From Lachnospiraceae bacterium UBA3287 (lineage in GTDB: Bacteria > Bacillota > Clostridia > Lachnospirales > Lachnospiraceae): a stretch of DNA of 49,806 nt. Made by a program: the position numbers and the translations under genes. The DNA lies in NCBI GenBank assembly GCA_002362155.1, contig DETN01000197.1, positions 622 through 50,427 on the forward strand, given 5' to 3'. Shown here in pieces: positions 23,818-32,920 of the stretch. Below the pieces are notes generated by a model. It did no database searches. It saw only the letters and a program-made list of their open reading frames with translations, and was not told the origin of the DNA. The first letter of the stretch is position 1. Each line of letters opens with the position of its first letter.

Positions 23818-24495
23818 TCACCGCTCACGGAATCTTTCCTTGTTTTTCATCAGATGGGCCCGCATGGCATAAGCGGCCTCGCTTCCTTTATGGGAGGAGA
23901 TCGCCCGGCAGATCTCCCGGTGGGCCCGGGAGGTCTCCCCTCCTGTCCTGACGTCCGTAATGGACTCCTGGAGCAGAATGGTCCTTACGATGGCCGGATA
24001 GAGACTGTGGATCACCAGATTCCGGCTGCAGCCCGCGATAAAGCGGTGGAACTCGATATCCAGCTGATAGTAGCTCTCCCCCTTTTCCACAGCCGCGTCC
24101 AGCTTCCGGCAGATCTCCTCCAGGGCCCGGATCTCGGAGGGCGTGATCCGCTCCGCGGCCAGCATGGCGGTCTCCGGCTCGATCATAAGGCGGACATCCA
24201 GCATATCCTGGACCAGTCTTTTTTTATCGCTGACCAGAGTCAGCCCCAGGGGATCGTCGGACAGGCCCATGCGGCCTGAAATATAGGTGCCGGACCCCCG
24301 GCGGACTTCCAGGATCCCCCTCTCCTGAAGGATCTCCACGGCCCTGCGCAGAGTCCCCCGGCTGACCGCAAAGCTCTCTGCCAGTTCCAGCTCGTTGGGG
24401 AGCTTCTGGCCTACCCGGTAGTTTTCCTGATAAAGATAATCGGAAAGGGCGTCTGCCGTTTTCTCCGGCAGCGTCCTGTAGCGCACGCCTTCCAT
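23818..24495 (-). CDS. GntR-family transcriptional regulator, FadR/FCD subgroup
   Basis: A 225-residue regulator. The N-terminal winged helix-turn-helix has LPNELELAESFAVSRGTLRRAVEIL and RGSGTYI. The all-helical FCD ligand-binding domain starts at about residue 90, with the typical metal or ligand histidine region LDIEFHRFIAGCSRN and the late RAHREICRAI. The start follows AAGGAGG. It is divergent from the GlpA-like/GlpB-like/DUF1667 operon, and the promoters overlap at a TTTGTACAAA palindrome, so it most likely controls that operon and itself. FCD regulators usually sense organic acids or sugar acids. Confidence 0.88.
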   Translation of the reverse strand: MEGVRYRTLPEKTADALSDYLYQENYRVGQKLPNELELAESFAVSRGTLRRAVEILQERGILEVRRGSGTYISGRMGLSDDPLGLTLVSDKKRLVQDMLDVRLMIEPETAMLAAERITPSEIRALEEICRKLDAAVEKGESYYQLDIEFHRFIAGCSRNLVIHSLYPAIVRTILLQESITDVRTGGETSRAHREICRAISSHKGSEAAYAMRAHLMKNKERFRER

Positions 24496-24540
24496 CCTCA
24501 GTCCTCCTTTCCTTCAGAGGCTCTCTTTCTTCCATATTTA

Positions 24541-24593
24541 AGTATATTCCTTTTCCTTTCTTCTTTGAACAAATTTGTACAAAATTGTATCCT
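24541..24593. promoter_or_regulatory. Overlapping divergent promoters with GntR operator candidate
   Basis: On the plus strand TTGAAC (24565-24570) and TATCCT (24588-24593) are 17 bp apart. On the minus strand TTCAAA (24564-24569) and TATACT (24541-24546) are also 17 bp apart, so the two -35 elements coincide. The perfect palindrome TTTGTACAAA (24574-24583) lies in the plus-strand spacer, and ACAAATTTGT overlaps it. FadR-type GntR proteins bind short palindromes with a GT...AC core, so this is the probable operator. Confidence 0.65.
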
Positions 24594-24732
24594 GAAGCGC
24601 CCATCCTGTCCCATCTTTGTCCCTCCTGTTTTTCCCGGGCAGCCTTCCTGCTACACTTAAATCCGTAAGAAAAACCATTACATTCTGATCCGGACATGTC
24701 CGAACTGTCTGATGAGAGGAGGAAGGCAGCAT

Positions 24733-26211
24733 ATGATCTATGATGCAGCAGTGATCGGCGCAGGAGTCGTAGGATGCGCCGTTGCAAGGGAACTGTCCAG
24801 GTGGGATCTGAAGATCCTGGTCCTGGAAAAGGAGCTGGACGTGGCCACGGGCAACTCCAGCCGCAATACCGGCATGCTCCATGCAGGCTTCACCTATAAG
24901 AACGGAAGTCTCAAGGCTGAGTGCGCGGTGGAAGGCAACCAGGAATTCGACCTTGTGGCCGCCGAACTTTCCGTCCCCTTTAAAAGGACCGGCAAGCTGG
25001 TGGTGGGCTTTACGGACCATGACCGGGAGAACATCCTGAAGTTCAGGGAAAACGGAGAACGGAACGGAGTAAAGGGCATCCGCATGCTGGAGACCCGGGA
25101 GGAGATAGAGGCCATAGAGCCGTATGCCGGCGGAAATTTCGCCATGTACGTGCCTTCCTCCGGTATCCTGGATCCCATGCAGTATACCATCGCCCTGGCG
25201 GAGAATGCCGCAGAAAACGGAGCCTCCTTCCTGTTCGGTGCAGGCGTCGCCTCCATTGACCGGCCAGGTGACGGGGACCTCTGGATCCTGCATACAGAAA
25301 AGGGAGATTTCTCCTCCCGCTGGGTCATCAACTGCGCAGGGGCCTTCTCTCCCATGGTCTCTGCCATGCTGGGCTATCCCGAATATTACCAGAAGGGCTT
25401 TAAGGGCGAATACTACGTGCTGGACAAAAAGGCGGGAAAATATCTTTCCATTCCCGTCTACCCCGCTCCCAACGACAAGGGCGGCTTTGCCACCCACGCC
25501 ACCCCCACCGTGGACGGCAATATCCTGGTGGGTCCCGACTCTTATCTGACAGAAGGCCGGGAGGACTACGCCAACCGCAGGGACAGACTGGACTCTCTCT
25601 TCAAAGAAGGCAGCATCATGTTCCATCAGATGAAGCGGGACTATTTCATCCGCAACTTTGCGGGCATCCGCTGGAAGAACTGCGACGAAAAGACCGGCGA
25701 GGTCCTGGACTTTATCCTGGAAGCGGATCCGGAAAAGGGCCGCAGCGTCAATCTGGTGGGCATTGAATCCCCCGGCGTGACCTGCGCTCTGCCTCTGGCC
25801 AGAAGGGCCGTACAGAAGATCCTGGACCGCCAGGAGAAGGAAGGAAAGCCCCTTTCTCCCAACGCCTCCTTCGATCCCTGCCGGAAAGTCCCAAGGCGCT
25901 TTTCGGAGATGACCATGGAAGAGCGGAAAAAGGCCATATCGGAAAATCCCGACTACGGCCAGATCGTCTGCCGCTGTGAAAATGTCTCCCGGGCAGAGAT
26001 CCTCAGGGCCATTCACAATCCTCTGGGCGTCCATACCCTGACCGGCATCAAGAACAGGACCAGGTCCATGATGGGCCGCTGCAACGGCGGATACTGCCAG
26101 ACCAGGATCACAAAAATGCTGGAAGAGGAGCTGGGCCTTGCGCCGGAGGATATCCGCTACCAGAGAGAAAACGGGGTCATTTTTACAGGAAAGGTAAGGG
26201 GAGAAGCATGA
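24733..26211 (+). CDS. GlpA-like FAD-dependent dehydrogenase with BFD-like [2Fe-2S] domain
   Basis: A 492-residue flavoprotein. The N-terminal FAD-binding motif is VIGAGVVGCAVARELSR, then SRNTGMLHAG and the DAO-fold core; VINCAGAF and GIESPGVTCALPLA are the later FAD contacts. The C-terminal part (about residues 415-475) is a BFD-type cluster domain with C-x-C (VCRCENV) and later C-x4-C (RCNGGYC). It resembles GlpA, the anaerobic glycerol-3-phosphate dehydrogenase subunit, but such clostridial proteins may use other 2-hydroxy acids. The ATG at 24733 is preceded by GAGGAGG; an ATG seven codons earlier overlaps that site. Its TGA overlaps the next ATG. Confidence 0.82.
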   Translation: MIYDAAVIGAGVVGCAVARELSRWDLKILVLEKELDVATGNSSRNTGMLHAGFTYKNGSLKAECAVEGNQEFDLVAAELSVPFKRTGKLVVGFTDHDRENILKFRENGERNGVKGIRMLETREEIEAIEPYAGGNFAMYVPSSGILDPMQYTIALAENAAENGASFLFGAGVASIDRPGDGDLWILHTEKGDFSSRWVINCAGAFSPMVSAMLGYPEYYQKGFKGEYYVLDKKAGKYLSIPVYPAPNDKGGFATHATPTVDGNILVGPDSYLTEGREDYANRRDRLDSLFKEGSIMFHQMKRDYFIRNFAGIRWKNCDEKTGEVLDFILEADPEKGRSVNLVGIESPGVTCALPLARRAVQKILDRQEKEGKPLSPNASFDPCRKVPRRFSEMTMEERKKAISENPDYGQIVCRCENVSRAEILRAIHNPLGVHTLTGIKNRTRSMMGRCNGGYCQTRITKMLEEELGLAPEDIRYQRENGVIFTGKVRGEA

Positions 26212-27443
26212 AATACGCAGATGTAGTCATCGTAGGCGGAGGCCCCGCGGGCCTTGCCGCCGCAGTCCGGCTTTATGATATGGGGATCAGGGATATCCTG
26301 ATCCTGGAAAGAGAACATTCCCTGGGCGGGATCCTCCGCCAGTGCATCCACGACGGCTTCGGGCTGACCCGCTTCGGCGTCAGTCTTTCCGGCCCCGAGT
26401 ATGCCTCCCGCTTTATAGGGGAAGTGGAAAAAAGGCAGATCCCCTATATCACGGATACCACTGTCATTGAGATCACCAGGGATAAACTGGTAACGGCAGC
26501 AGGCGAAGCGGGCCTTCTGCAGGTGCAGGCAAAGGCCGTGATCCTGACCATGGGCTGCCGGGAAAGGACCAGAGGCGCTCTGGCCATCCCCGGCACCCGG
26601 CCCGCCGGCGTCATGACGGCCGGCGTAGCTCAGGCCTATATCAATCTCCAGAACCGCATGATCGGAAAAGAGGTCGTCATCCTGGGCTCCGGAGATATCG
26701 GCATGATCATGGCAAGGCGCCTGACCCTGGAAGGGGCCCATGTCATAGCCGTCTTCGAAGTCATGCCCGTGGCATCGGGACTGCCCCGCAACATCGAACA
26801 GTGCCTGAACGATTACGGCATCCCTCTGTACCTTTCCCATACCGTCACGGATATCAAGGGCACGGACCGCCTGGAGAGCGTTACCATCTCACAGGTCGAC
26901 GACCATATGCAGCCCATTCCCGGCACCGAAAAAGAATATGCCTGCGACACGCTGATCCTGTCCGTAGGCCTGATCCCCGAAAACGAGCTGACCCTGGGGG
27001 CCGGCGCCTCCCTGGACGATCATACCAAAGGGGCCCTGGTGGATGAATTCTACCAGAGCGATATCCCCGGCATCTTTGCCGCCGGAAACGTCCTTCATGT
27101 CCATGATCTGGTAGACTTTGTCTCCATGGAGGCGGAAGCCCTGGCAGAGGGCGCTGCCGCCTATGTGCGGGAGGGTTCTCTTCCGGAGTGCCTTGTTTCC
27201 GTTACGGCAGGGGACAACGTGGGCCACGCCCTTCCCCAGAAAGTCAGCGGAGAAAGAGACTTCCTTCTTTCCCTCCGGCCCAGACGGCCCATGCAGGATG
27301 TAAGGCTGAAGGTCTCCCAGGGAGAAAATATCATTCTGGAAAGAAAGATGAAAAAGGTCCTGCCGGCGGAAATGATCCAGCTGAAGATCCGTAAGGAAAA
27401 GCTTTCCCGAGAAGGCAGCATCACCGTATCCATCTCGCAGTAA
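26208..27443 (+). CDS. FAD/NAD-dependent oxidoreductase, GlpB-like partner
   Basis: A 411-residue flavoprotein of the pyridine nucleotide-disulfide oxidoreductase fold. The FAD site is VIVGGGPAGLAAAVRL, the central NAD(P) site is VVILGSGDIGMIMARRL, and the late FAD motif is IPGIFAAGNVLHVHDLVD. A cysteine-containing CIHDGFG loop follows the first flavin motif. It starts in an ATGA overlap with the GlpA-like gene and is followed 13 bp later by DUF1667, a conserved three-gene set in Clostridia and Thermotogae. It probably takes electrons from the GlpA-like subunit to NAD or another carrier. The substrate is not determined by sequence. Confidence 0.8.
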   Translation: MKYADVVIVGGGPAGLAAAVRLYDMGIRDILILEREHSLGGILRQCIHDGFGLTRFGVSLSGPEYASRFIGEVEKRQIPYITDTTVIEITRDKLVTAAGEAGLLQVQAKAVILTMGCRERTRGALAIPGTRPAGVMTAGVAQAYINLQNRMIGKEVVILGSGDIGMIMARRLTLEGAHVIAVFEVMPVASGLPRNIEQCLNDYGIPLYLSHTVTDIKGTDRLESVTISQVDDHMQPIPGTEKEYACDTLILSVGLIPENELTLGAGASLDDHTKGALVDEFYQSDIPGIFAAGNVLHVHDLVDFVSMEAEALAEGAAAYVREGSLPECLVSVTAGDNVGHALPQKVSGERDFLLSLRPRRPMQDVRLKVSQGENIILERKMKKVLPAEMIQLKIRKEKLSREGSITVSISQ

Positions 27444-27456
27444 GGAGGAAAGAAAG

Positions 27457-27834
27457 ATGCAAAGAGAATTTACCTGTATCGTATGTCCGAACGGCTGCCG
27501 GATCACGGCAGATTATGAAAAGAAAGAAGACGGCAGTCTTATTATAAGAAGCGTGGAAGGCCAGACCTGCCGGCGAGGCGAAGAATATGTCCGTCAGGAA
27601 CTGACGGATCCCCGAAGGACCATTGCCAGCTCCGCAGCCGTAAAAGGGGGAGAAATGCCCCTTTGCAGCGTCCGCCTGACGGCGCCCGTTCCCAAAAAGG
27701 AGATCTTCCGGGTCATGGAAGCCATCCGGGAAATAACTATGGAAGCCCCGGTAGAGGAGGGCACCGTCATCCTTTCCAATGTCCTGGGCTATGACGCAGA
27801 CCTGATCGCGACCAGGACCGTTCACAAGGCCTGA
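27457..27834 (+). CDS. DUF1667 cysteine-rich protein
   Basis: A 125-residue small protein of the DUF1667 type. It begins MQREFTCIVCPNGC, and C7-x2-C10-x3-C14 plus a later cysteine (GQTCRRG) form a pattern like the [4Fe-4S] site at the start of molybdopterin oxidoreductases. No enzyme domain is present, so it is probably the electron-transfer or assembly subunit of the preceding flavoproteins, in the position of GlpC. The start is preceded by AAGGAGG. Confidence 0.82.
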   Translation: MQREFTCIVCPNGCRITADYEKKEDGSLIIRSVEGQTCRRGEEYVRQELTDPRRTIASSAAVKGGEMPLCSVRLTAPVPKKEIFRVMEAIREITMEAPVEEGTVILSNVLGYDADLIATRTVHKA

Positions 27835-27874
27835 GGACCTTTGGCCGGCCTCCATATCCATACAGCACCAGACA

Positions 27875-27915
27875 GAAACGGCGCCTCTTCCCGGGGAAGG
27901 AAGAGACGCCGTTTC
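27875..27915. terminator. Bidirectional hairpin between convergent DUF1667 and garD
   Basis: GAAACGGCGCCTCTT (27875-27889) pairs with AAGAGACGCCGTTTC (27901-27915) with one mismatch, in the gap where the two operons converge. The T-run is part of the stem rather than beyond it, so efficiency is uncertain. Confidence 0.6.
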
Positions 27916-27946
27916 CGTATCTATTATGGAGTAACTTATGGGTCTG

Positions 27947-29470
27947 TCAGGTAATGGGAGCAGGGTTGAAGACACACAGATCGTTTTCAAGTCCGTACTG
28001 CTCTGTATAGGGTTTCTTTCGTCCGCTGGCCACATCCAGGATGTAGTAGAAAAGCTCTGTGCCCTGCTCTGCGATAGTTCTGTCGCCTACTGCAGCGGGA
28101 CCTGCGTTGAAGTCAATGATGTCCGGCCACTGCTCTTTCATCTCGTTCCTGGAGCAGAGCTTGACCACAGGAGCTGCTGCAAGGCCGTAAGGCGTTCCGC
28201 GGCCGGTCATAAAGACCTCCAGCCCCATGCCGGAGGCCAGCTGGGAAGGACCGCATACCAGATCGGAGGCAGGGGTAGCCGCAAAAATCTCGCCGTGCTT
28301 CGTGGGTTTTTCACCGGGAGAAAGGACCTCCACAATGGGGGAGGAACCGGACTTGGCGATGGAACCCATGGATTTCTCAATGATGTTGGAGAGTCCCCCC
28401 TTCTTGTTTCCGGGAGTGGTATTGGCGCCGCGGTCCACGCCGCCCATCTTCAGATAATTGTCATACCACTTCATCTCTTCCACCAGGCGTTTTCCCACTT
28501 CTTCGCTGATGCAGCGATGGGCGATGAACTGGACGCCGTCACGTACCTCGGTAACCTCCGAGAACATAACGGTGCCGCCGCCGGAAACGATCAGGTCCGC
28601 CGCATAGCCGGCGGTGGGGTTGGCTGTAATGCCGGAAAAGGCATCAGAGCCGCCGCACTGCATTCCCACCAGAAGATCGGACAGGGGAAGCTTTTCTCTC
28701 TTTCTTTCGTTCAGGATCTTCAGCTTCTTCTCGGCCATCTCAATGATGGCATTTATCATTGCGTCATAGCCCCTGTGCTGCTGCAGCACAATGACATTCT
28801 CGGGGGTATTGAGCTCTGGCCACCACTCGCAGAAACGGTCCACCGTGAATTTCTCGCAGCCCAGGCCCACCAGCATGAAAACACCGCCGAAATTGGGATG
28901 GGTGGCGATATTGCGCAGGATCCTCTGGGGGACCTTTGCTTCGGGGGCATCAATGGCCACGCCGCAGCCGTAGGGGTGGTTGATCGCAATGACATTGTCC
29001 ACATTCGGATATTTGGGCAGGATCTCCTGCTTGATCCTGCGGATGGCCACGTTGACAACACCGGCCACACACTGGACCGTGGTATTGATGGCCAGGATAT
29101 TCCTGGTGCCTCCGGGGCCTCCGTTCGGATTCCTGTAGCCGTCCCAGAAAAGCTCGGGAGCGGGCGGCAGATCTGTGCGGATATTGGTGGCAAATTCCAT
29201 GGAATCCAGGTCGGGAGCCGGGGCCATGATAAGATTTGTCTCGTTGATCCAGCCGCCGCAGGGGATATCCCTGTCTGTGGTTCCCAGAACCACGCCGTAG
29301 CGGATGACCTCGCTTCCCTCCGGCAGGTCCTTTAAAGCGATCTTGTGTGCCTGCGGAATATCCTCTGCCGTCACAACGCCGGGCATGACCTCTGTTCCCT
29401 TTGCTATGTCATGGATCGCTATGGCTACGTTGTCCTTTTCAGTGATCTGAATACATACTCGTCTTGCCAT
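27947..29470 (-). CDS. garD: Galactarate dehydratase, UxaA family
   Basis: A 507-residue enzyme that removes water from galactarate to give 5-keto-4-deoxy-glucarate. It has an N-terminal SAF domain (about residues 1-100) and the UxaA catalytic region with GTRNILAINTTVQC, NHPYGCGV, GLGCEK, GMQCGGSDAFSGITANPT and TGRGTPYGLAAAP. The length fits GarD/UxaA; altronate dehydratase is the main alternative, but the neighbouring glucarate dehydratase and GarR favour galactarate. It is preceded by a terminator after gudD, so it may have its own start, though it belongs functionally to the cluster. Confidence 0.83.
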   Translation of the reverse strand: MARRVCIQITEKDNVAIAIHDIAKGTEVMPGVVTAEDIPQAHKIALKDLPEGSEVIRYGVVLGTTDRDIPCGGWINETNLIMAPAPDLDSMEFATNIRTDLPPAPELFWDGYRNPNGGPGGTRNILAINTTVQCVAGVVNVAIRRIKQEILPKYPNVDNVIAINHPYGCGVAIDAPEAKVPQRILRNIATHPNFGGVFMLVGLGCEKFTVDRFCEWWPELNTPENVIVLQQHRGYDAMINAIIEMAEKKLKILNERKREKLPLSDLLVGMQCGGSDAFSGITANPTAGYAADLIVSGGGTVMFSEVTEVRDGVQFIAHRCISEEVGKRLVEEMKWYDNYLKMGGVDRGANTTPGNKKGGLSNIIEKSMGSIAKSGSSPIVEVLSPGEKPTKHGEIFAATPASDLVCGPSQLASGMGLEVFMTGRGTPYGLAAAPVVKLCSRNEMKEQWPDIIDFNAGPAAVGDRTIAEQGTELFYYILDVASGRKKPYTEQYGLENDLCVFNPAPIT

Positions 29471-29529
29471 TTGTTTTTTCCTTTCTCCGGAAATTTCGTC
29501 TCTCTTTTTTCCTTATTATCAGTATCCTT

Positions 29530-29570
29530 AAAAAATGCCGGTACCCTCGGCTTCCCGAAGGCACCGGCAT
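29530..29570 (-). terminator. Terminator between gudD and garD
   Basis: On the minus strand ATGCCGGT pairs with ACCGGCAT around an internally paired GC-rich loop, followed by six T residues. It lies 35 bp after the gudD stop. It could reduce expression of the distal garD or separate the two units. Confidence 0.75.
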
Positions 29571-29604
29571 ACACGTTTTTTACACGAAAGCCTTACTTTT
29601 TGTA

Positions 29605-30936
29605 TCAGCGGACCAGGCAGGGCCTCTTGGGGTCGAATTTCCAGCCGGGGATCAGGTACTGCATGCCGATAGCGTCGTTTCTGGCGCCCTTCTTGTAGCA
29701 CTTGTCCAGATACAGCTGATGTGCCTTCATGAGCTGGTCTCTGTCGATCTCGACGCCGAGGCCGGGCTTTGCGGGAACTTCCACGCAGGAGTCAATGATC
29801 TGCAGGGGCTCCTTGGTCAGGCGCTCGATGCCTTCCTGCCAGATCCAGTGGGTGTCCAGGGCGTTGTAGAAGCCGGGGACTGCCGCGCCGACCTGGGTGA
29901 ACATGGCCAGGGAGATGTCGAAATGGTTGTTGGAATGGCTGCCCCATGTATAGCCGAAGTCATGGCACATCTGAGCAACGCGGACGGAACCGGCCATGGT
30001 CCAGAAATGAGGGTCTGCCAGGATAATATCCACAGCCTGGGACTCCAGTGCATGGCCCACCTCTCTCCAGTCGGTGGCGATCATGTTGGTAGCAGTGGGG
30101 AAGCCGGTCTTTCTGCGGAATTCGGATACGATCTCACGTCCGGAATAAACGCCTTCGGCGCCGCAGGGATCTTCGCAGTAGGTCAGGATGCCCTGCATTC
30201 CCTTGACATATTCCACGGCCTGGGAAAGGAGCCAGCCGCCGTTGGGATCCAGGTCGAATCTGGATTCGGGGAATACCTTCTTCATGGCGCGGATGCATTC
30301 CATCTCCTGGTCGCCGGGAAGAACGCCGCCCTTGAGCTTGAAATCGGTAAAGCCGTATTTTTCCTTGGTAGCTACGGCGAATTCAACGATCTTGTCGGGA
30401 GTCATGGCTTCTTCATGACGGATCCTGTACCATTTGCAGTCCGCGTCGGGCTCATGGATGTACTCCAGATCGGTCTTGTTGGGGTCGCCTACAAAGAAGA
30501 GATAGCCCAGCATACGGACCTTGTCTCTCTGCTGTCCTTCGCCCAGAAGCTCTGCTACGGGAACGCCCATCATCTTGCCCAGAAGGTCGAGGCAGGGAGC
30601 TTCGATGGCTGTCTTTACATGAACGCCGGTGCGAAGGTCAAAGGTCTGGTTGCCGCGGACATCCTCTTCGCCCTTGGCTGCCAGGTACTCTTCCACCTTG
30701 CGCAGGGTGGTCTTGTATTCGGCCAGGTTGGTGCCTTCTACCAGGAACTTGACTTCGTTCAGAGCGTCTGTGATCTTGTCGCCGCCGGGAACTTCACCGA
30801 TGCCTTCGTTGCCTTCGGAGTCTGTCAGGATGACAACGTTTCTGGTGAAATAGGGGCCGTGGGCGCCGCTCAGGTTCAGTTCCATACAGTCATGTCCCGC
30901 TACGGGATAGACTTCCATTTTTTCGATTCTTCTCAT
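29605..30936 (-). CDS. gudD: Glucarate dehydratase, enolase superfamily
   Basis: A 443-residue cytoplasmic Mg-dependent enzyme converting D-glucarate (and often L-idarate) to 5-keto-4-deoxy-glucarate. The KxK catalytic lysines are K200-L-K202, metal ligands follow in FDLDPNGGW and YCEDPCGAEG, and the catalytic histidine is in SHSNNHFDIS. The sequence follows GudD from start (VAGHDCMELNLSGAHGP) to end. It lies 56 bp downstream of the DapA-family gene in the garR - lyase - gudD order. Confidence 0.93.
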   Translation of the reverse strand: MRRIEKMEVYPVAGHDCMELNLSGAHGPYFTRNVVILTDSEGNEGIGEVPGGDKITDALNEVKFLVEGTNLAEYKTTLRKVEEYLAAKGEEDVRGNQTFDLRTGVHVKTAIEAPCLDLLGKMMGVPVAELLGEGQQRDKVRMLGYLFFVGDPNKTDLEYIHEPDADCKWYRIRHEEAMTPDKIVEFAVATKEKYGFTDFKLKGGVLPGDQEMECIRAMKKVFPESRFDLDPNGGWLLSQAVEYVKGMQGILTYCEDPCGAEGVYSGREIVSEFRRKTGFPTATNMIATDWREVGHALESQAVDIILADPHFWTMAGSVRVAQMCHDFGYTWGSHSNNHFDISLAMFTQVGAAVPGFYNALDTHWIWQEGIERLTKEPLQIIDSCVEVPAKPGLGVEIDRDQLMKAHQLYLDKCYKKGARNDAIGMQYLIPGWKFDPKRPCLVR

Positions 30937-30992
30937 TGAATATAACCCTTTCTCCCAATACTGGTTATCGTTTTGTCTGAATAAACCTTATC

Positions 30993-31889
30993 TCAGATCA
31001 GGCCTGACTTTTCCATGGCGTCCTTGATGTGCTCGTAGGCTGCCGGATGAGAAGGCATGCTGGGCAGGTAGGGAACGCCGATATCCAGGCCGCGCAGGTT
31101 GGCCATGTCCTTGGCCGCTACGGGGAAGGAAGCCGCATCCATGGCAAGACGGACGGGGTTGACCTTGAACTGGGCCTCTTTTGCTCCCTCCAGATCTCCT
31201 TCCATAAATCTGTCATAGACAGCCGTAATCAGTTCGGGCATAAAGTTGCCGGCCGTGCATACGCCGCCCACGGCGCCGCAGCAAAGGCTGACGTAAAGAA
31301 GGGTATCCTTGCCGCCGAACACCTTGAAACCGATGTCACGGTTCCTGCGGATGAACTCTTCCGTCTGGGTCATGTCACCGGAGGTATCCTTCATACCTAC
31401 GATATTGGGGATCATATGCGCCATTCTCTCCACAAGACCGGCGCTGAGGGTATAGCCCACGCGGCCGGGGTTGTTGTAGATCAGAACGGGGGTATCCGGA
31501 ACAGCGTCCGCGATAGCCTTGAAGTGAGCGAAAAGCTCTGCTTCCGTAGGCTTAAGGAACATGGGCTGGAGAACGGAAATGCCGCCGATCTCATACTTTG
31601 CAGCCATTTTTGCCAGACGGACGCATTTCTTTGTGTTGATGGCGCCGATGCCGAAATAGACGGGAACTCTGCCGGCCGCCTGATCGATCATGATCTGCAG
31701 GCCGCGCTCCATCTCATCTTCTTCTACCTGATAGAACTCACCGTTGGAACCGAAAGCGAGGATACCGTCCAGGCCGCCGTCAATGACGAAATCCACCTGT
31801 CTGCGCATCCTGACTTCATCGATTCTCTCTTCTTTGTCAATGGGCGTGATAATAGGAACGATTACGCCTTTAATGTGGTCTGTATTCAT
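30993..31889 (-). CDS. DapA-family aldolase/dehydratase, probably for 5-keto-4-deoxy-glucarate
   Basis: A 298-residue class I lyase of the dihydrodipicolinate synthase family. The Schiff-base lysine is K167 (GMKDTSGD), the proton-relay tyrosine Y138 (IYNNPGR), and GSNGEF is the carboxylate-binding loop. Placed between garR and gudD, it probably acts on 5-keto-4-deoxy-glucarate. Two reactions are possible: aldol cleavage to pyruvate and tartronate semialdehyde, or dehydration to 2-oxoglutarate semialdehyde (KdgD). The adjacent GarR, and the absence of a semialdehyde dehydrogenase or GarL, favour cleavage. Annotation as dihydrodipicolinate synthase would be misleading here. Confidence 0.78.
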   Translation of the reverse strand: MNTDHIKGVIVPIITPIDKEERIDEVRMRRQVDFVIDGGLDGILAFGSNGEFYQVEEDEMERGLQIMIDQAAGRVPVYFGIGAINTKKCVRLAKMAAKYEIGGISVLQPMFLKPTEAELFAHFKAIADAVPDTPVLIYNNPGRVGYTLSAGLVERMAHMIPNIVGMKDTSGDMTQTEEFIRRNRDIGFKVFGGKDTLLYVSLCCGAVGGVCTAGNFMPELITAVYDRFMEGDLEGAKEAQFKVNPVRLAMDAASFPVAAKDMANLRGLDIGVPYLPSMPSHPAAYEHIKDAMEKSGLI

Positions 31890-31960
31890 CTACTGTCCTT
31901 CCTGCCGGCCCGTGCCTCCAGGCCCGGGCCGGCTGTTCATTCTGTTGGCAGGGCCCTGCT

Positions 31961-32845
31961 TTATTTTACGATGCTGGTACCGGAGATTGCTTCGTAGTAC
32001 TTGACGATGGCATCATGGTCATCGGCGCCGCACTCATGAGCGTTGAGGAACTGAAGGATCTCCATAACGGATGCGGTGAAGGGAGCGGGGCTGTTGATGG
32101 CGTGGGCCGCGTTCAGGGCATTGGTCAGATCCTTGGTATGCAGGGCGATGCGGAAGCCGGGCTTGTAGTTGCCGTCCAGCATCATGGGAACCTTTGCGTC
32201 CATAACGGTGGAGCCTGCAAGGCCGCCGCGGATGGCCTGATAGACCAGCTCGGGATCTGTGCCTGCCTTCTTGGCGAATGTGAAGGCTTCTGCGCAGGCT
32301 GCGATGTTGATGGCGACGATCATCTGATTGGCCAGCTTGGCAACATTGCCGGAGCCGATAGGGCCTACATAGACTACGGAACCACCCATGACGGAAAGAA
32401 GATCAAAGAACCTGTCGAAGAGTTCCTTCTCGCCGCCCACCATGATGGACAGAGTACCGTCGATGGCCTTGGGTTCGCCGCCGGAAACGGGAGCATCCAG
32501 CATGGGGATGTTGTAGGGCTCAAGATCCTTTGCGATCTTCTTGGATTCCACGGGGTCGATGGAGCTCATATCGATGAAGACAAGTCCTTCATGGGCACCT
32601 TCCGCAATGCCGTTGGCGCCGAAGACTGCGCTTCTGACATGGGGAGAATTGGGAACCATGGTGATGACTACGTCGACCTGGGATGCGACTTCCTTGCCGC
32701 AGGCTGCCTTCTTGGCACCGCAGGATGCCAGATCCTCGACTGCTGCGGGGTTGAAATCAAATACTACTACTTCATAACCGGCCTTGATCAGGTTCTTTGC
32801 CATGGGTCTGCCCATAATTCCGAGTCCGATAAATCCAACTTTCAT
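31961..32845 (-). CDS. garR: Tartronate semialdehyde reductase (2-hydroxy-3-oxopropionate reductase)
   Basis: A 294-residue beta-hydroxyacid dehydrogenase that reduces tartronate semialdehyde to D-glycerate with NAD(P)H. It shows the dinucleotide motif GLGIMGRPMAKNL, the substrate motif DAPVSGGEPKA, the catalytic lysine in SGNVAKLANQM and the C-terminal KDLTNAL region. It is the first gene of the aldarate operon, starting after an AAGGAGG site, and faces the PrpR-type regulator across 297 bp. No glycerate kinase is present, so the last step must be encoded elsewhere. Confidence 0.88.
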   Translation of the reverse strand: MKVGFIGLGIMGRPMAKNLIKAGYEVVVFDFNPAAVEDLASCGAKKAACGKEVASQVDVVITMVPNSPHVRSAVFGANGIAEGAHEGLVFIDMSSIDPVESKKIAKDLEPYNIPMLDAPVSGGEPKAIDGTLSIMVGGEKELFDRFFDLLSVMGGSVVYVGPIGSGNVAKLANQMIVAINIAACAEAFTFAKKAGTDPELVYQAIRGGLAGSTVMDAKVPMMLDGNYKPGFRIALHTKDLTNALNAAHAINSPAPFTASVMEILQFLNAHECGADDHDAIVKYYEAISGTSIVK

Positions 32846-32920
32846 TTTGTTTTTCCTCCTTACTGTCTGCCCCTTGGGGCATTACCAATTTACTGTAATG
32901 CTATTATTCCATTTTCATGA

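Noticed and set aside
24538..26034. 498-codon minus-strand frame opposite the GlpA-like gene
   Set aside because: The shadow of a well-conserved flavoprotein, extending into the divergent promoter region.
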